A stretch of DNA of 64,000 nucleotides from the NCBI GenBank assembly GCA_013400155.1, contig VXBM01000267.1, forward strand, positions 524,746 through 588,745, given 5' to 3'. Below the pieces are notes generated by a model. It was given only the letters and a program-made list of their open reading frames with translations. It was not told where the DNA came from and searched no databases. The translations under genes and the position numbers were made by a program. Positions 62,201 to 64,000 of the stretch are shown here, piece after piece. The stretch is from Helopsaltes ochotensis (taxonomy: Eukaryota > Chordata > Aves > Passeriformes > Locustellidae). Position 1 is the stretch's first letter; every line of letters starts with the position of its first letter.

Positions 62201-64000
62201 AAGGATACTTTAATATCACCAAAACTGTAGGATAGAGAGATCAGAATAACATTTTACAGGAAGCAGTTGTTAAAAACTTAACATATCTTCTCTGTTGCAT
62301 GGGGTTTACTAAAATACAGTCAATTTAGGAAATGCAGTGCAACAACATATACATTACTGGCAGCAACCCTTGCTAACTTTTACTGGGAAAAGAAATAGCA
62401 TCAGCATAACCCCCTGAAAACTAGAAGCTCGTCTAAAACTAAGAAAATAAAGGAGAACAAGGAAAAATATTTTATATATGAAAGCTTATCTGTGTCACAA
62501 ATTCTTACCTGAATTATAACAGATCAAATCCCGGAGGGAATACTAATTTATCAACCAATTAAGTTGTTATATCTACAAAATAATGTTTAATTTCATAAAA
62601 TTAATTCCTCAGAGAAGAAAAATTCAATTTAGCCTTTTGAAATATTTTATCTGGTTACCTATTATTAACTTGATCCTTTTCTTCCCAGGATTACTCTCAC
62701 CATTGTAATTGAAAGAAAGCTAAAAGGTTCATCTTTGTAAGGAACTTTTTACCAACTGAAAATATATTTGAAGAATAGTGTTTGGTATTTTACTGACTTA
62801 CCGGTTTTATTTTGTTTCAAACTTAGCAGAACTGCTAGCTTTGTGTTACCAGAATTTGTGATAACTGTCAGCTCTGAATAGACAGACAGATTCCCTCAAC
62901 CTCCCTTTCTTCTCCCTCCACTTCACCAATTTATGTGTCTATAAAATTTGTGACTCATTCACATGTGCTTCTGCCTTCTTCTCTGAATGTTTCCTTGCAC
63001 CCTAACCATCAGAAGAAAATCTTTGTTCTGAGGACACCGGGTGCCATCTGTTGCGGTACACACAATGATCACCTGCACTGATCTGCCAGGATTTAGCACT
63101 GCTTTATTCTTAGCTTCATTCTCTCTGCTGAAGTAGCTGATGCGAATACACATGAACCTAGGCAAGGTTACATTGATTTTAGGGTGTAACAGTAATTATT
63201 GTGAGTCACTACCACCAGCTTCTGCACTCTTGCAGAATGCCTCTCTACAGACAAAACAAAGCTCGCTCTGCTTTCACGGTGGAACATCTGGAGGATGCGC
63301 AGTCGCTACAAAAGGGTGCTGAGTCGCGCACATCCTCTGTGGCACTCGACAGAATTTGCTCCCCCAGGTTTCGGGCTCTGGTAACCATGGCTGTAAACCA
63401 TCAGCTGGCTCAGAGCACAGTGAACCAGCTGGCCTCCCTGTGCAGAAGACCATGAAGTCACACTCATAATCATAATCTCCTGCAGTCGGTGGTAAATGCT
63501 GGTGACATAACAAGATGGTAAATGAAGCATAATAAAAGCTATCAAACTGAGACAGATATAGCAACACAGGGGACAGTTATTTCCCACCTGTGCATTTCAG
63601 CACATTTTGTTCCGTTATGATTTCCTACTCATTATTCACCAAGCAAACACAACAATATCTCAGAGCCAGAACTCCATCCTCTGTTTTCACATCCATTTCA
63701 TATGCATTAATCAAGATATGGATATCACATTTCTCAAGTGTACAAGTAACTGTTGCTGAAACAAATACTTTACAACTCCTTTTCACTGAGACAGAGAGGA
63801 AGAGAAAAGGACTGCACATGGTCATTCCTACTTCAACACTCATGTTCCATTTTGGTACCAATGTCACTCATCTAGTTAATTAAGTGTAGAATCCCTTTCC
63901 TGAAAGCTAATTTACAGGATCTAAAAGAGAGATGTTGACAAGTCTTAATGTATGCTATACTGTATTCTATTCTTGGAACAAAATTGTTGATAACAATTTA

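Larger units (their letters stand above)
56967..64000 (-). other. SIPA1L1: 5'UTR intron of SIPA1L1 (partial)
   Basis: Sequence upstream of the start-codon exon, at least 7 kb of intron running past the right edge. It holds an A/C simple tract (57464-57508) and a CR1 copy (58394-59250). A GC-richer patch lies at about 63270-63440 but gives no recognisable coding or exon signal. Alternative promoters or UTR exons here cannot be excluded from sequence alone. Confidence 0.6.

Noticed and set aside
63200..63460. GC-richer patch with short ORFs near the right edge, considered as a 5'UTR exon
   Set aside because: No convincing minus-strand donor or acceptor pair and no recognisable sequence, so it was left unannotated.
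1..64000. tRNA, rRNA, CRISPR arrays, LTR retroviral elements
   Set aside because: I saw no tRNA-like cloverleaf signals, no regular spacer repeats and no paired LTRs. A dedicated scan (tRNAscan-SE, Infernal, LTR finders) was not possible here.

Overview
The window is vertebrate nuclear DNA, most likely from a bird. It has widely spaced exons with GT..AG splice sites, AT-rich introns, and several CR1-type LINE fragments; CR1 is the dominant LINE of birds and other sauropsids. I see no bacterial-type genes, operons or CRISPR arrays. The species cannot be fixed from the sequence alone.

One gene fills the window, on the minus strand: SIPA1L1 (SPAR, also called E6TP1), a Rap GTPase-activating protein of the postsynaptic density. 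I placed 13 coding exons by matching conserved protein segments to splice sites. From 5' to 3' (decreasing coordinates) they are 56643-55146, 47613-47483, 46869-46681, 40514-40340, 33192-33089, 31949-31792, 28171-27595, 26497-26223, 22681-22406, 14559-14410, 9828-9704, 7002-6884 and 4570-4131. Joined in phase they give 4217 nt, or 1405 codons plus 2 nt, with no internal stop. The human protein is about 1800 residues, so roughly the last 400, including the C-terminal coiled coil, lie beyond position 1. Upstream 5'UTR exon(s) and the promoter probably lie beyond 64000, because the exon holding the start codon begins at a clear splice acceptor (56966).

Layout of the protein: exon 1 gives the Ser-rich N-terminal third; exons 2-7 give the RapGAP region, with the catalytic asparagine in exon 6; exon 8 is the PDZ domain; exons 9-13 give the Ser-rich scaffold region, including a DSGIDT phosphodegron in exon 13. 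All other sequence is intron. Recognisable intronic content is three younger CR1 copies (38885-39190, 44388-45980, 58394-59250), a CR1 tail (42190-42350), several much older CR1/L3-like remnants, simple tracts and a few candidate conserved noncoding blocks.

I found no new biological system. The observations most worth checking are a near-identical 54-bp direct repeat bracketing coding exons 5 and 6, a 5'UTR exon dense in upstream ATGs including one ORF that overlaps the main start, the apparent absence of a 21-residue cassette exon known in mammals, and two perfect 11-bp-arm palindromes in introns.
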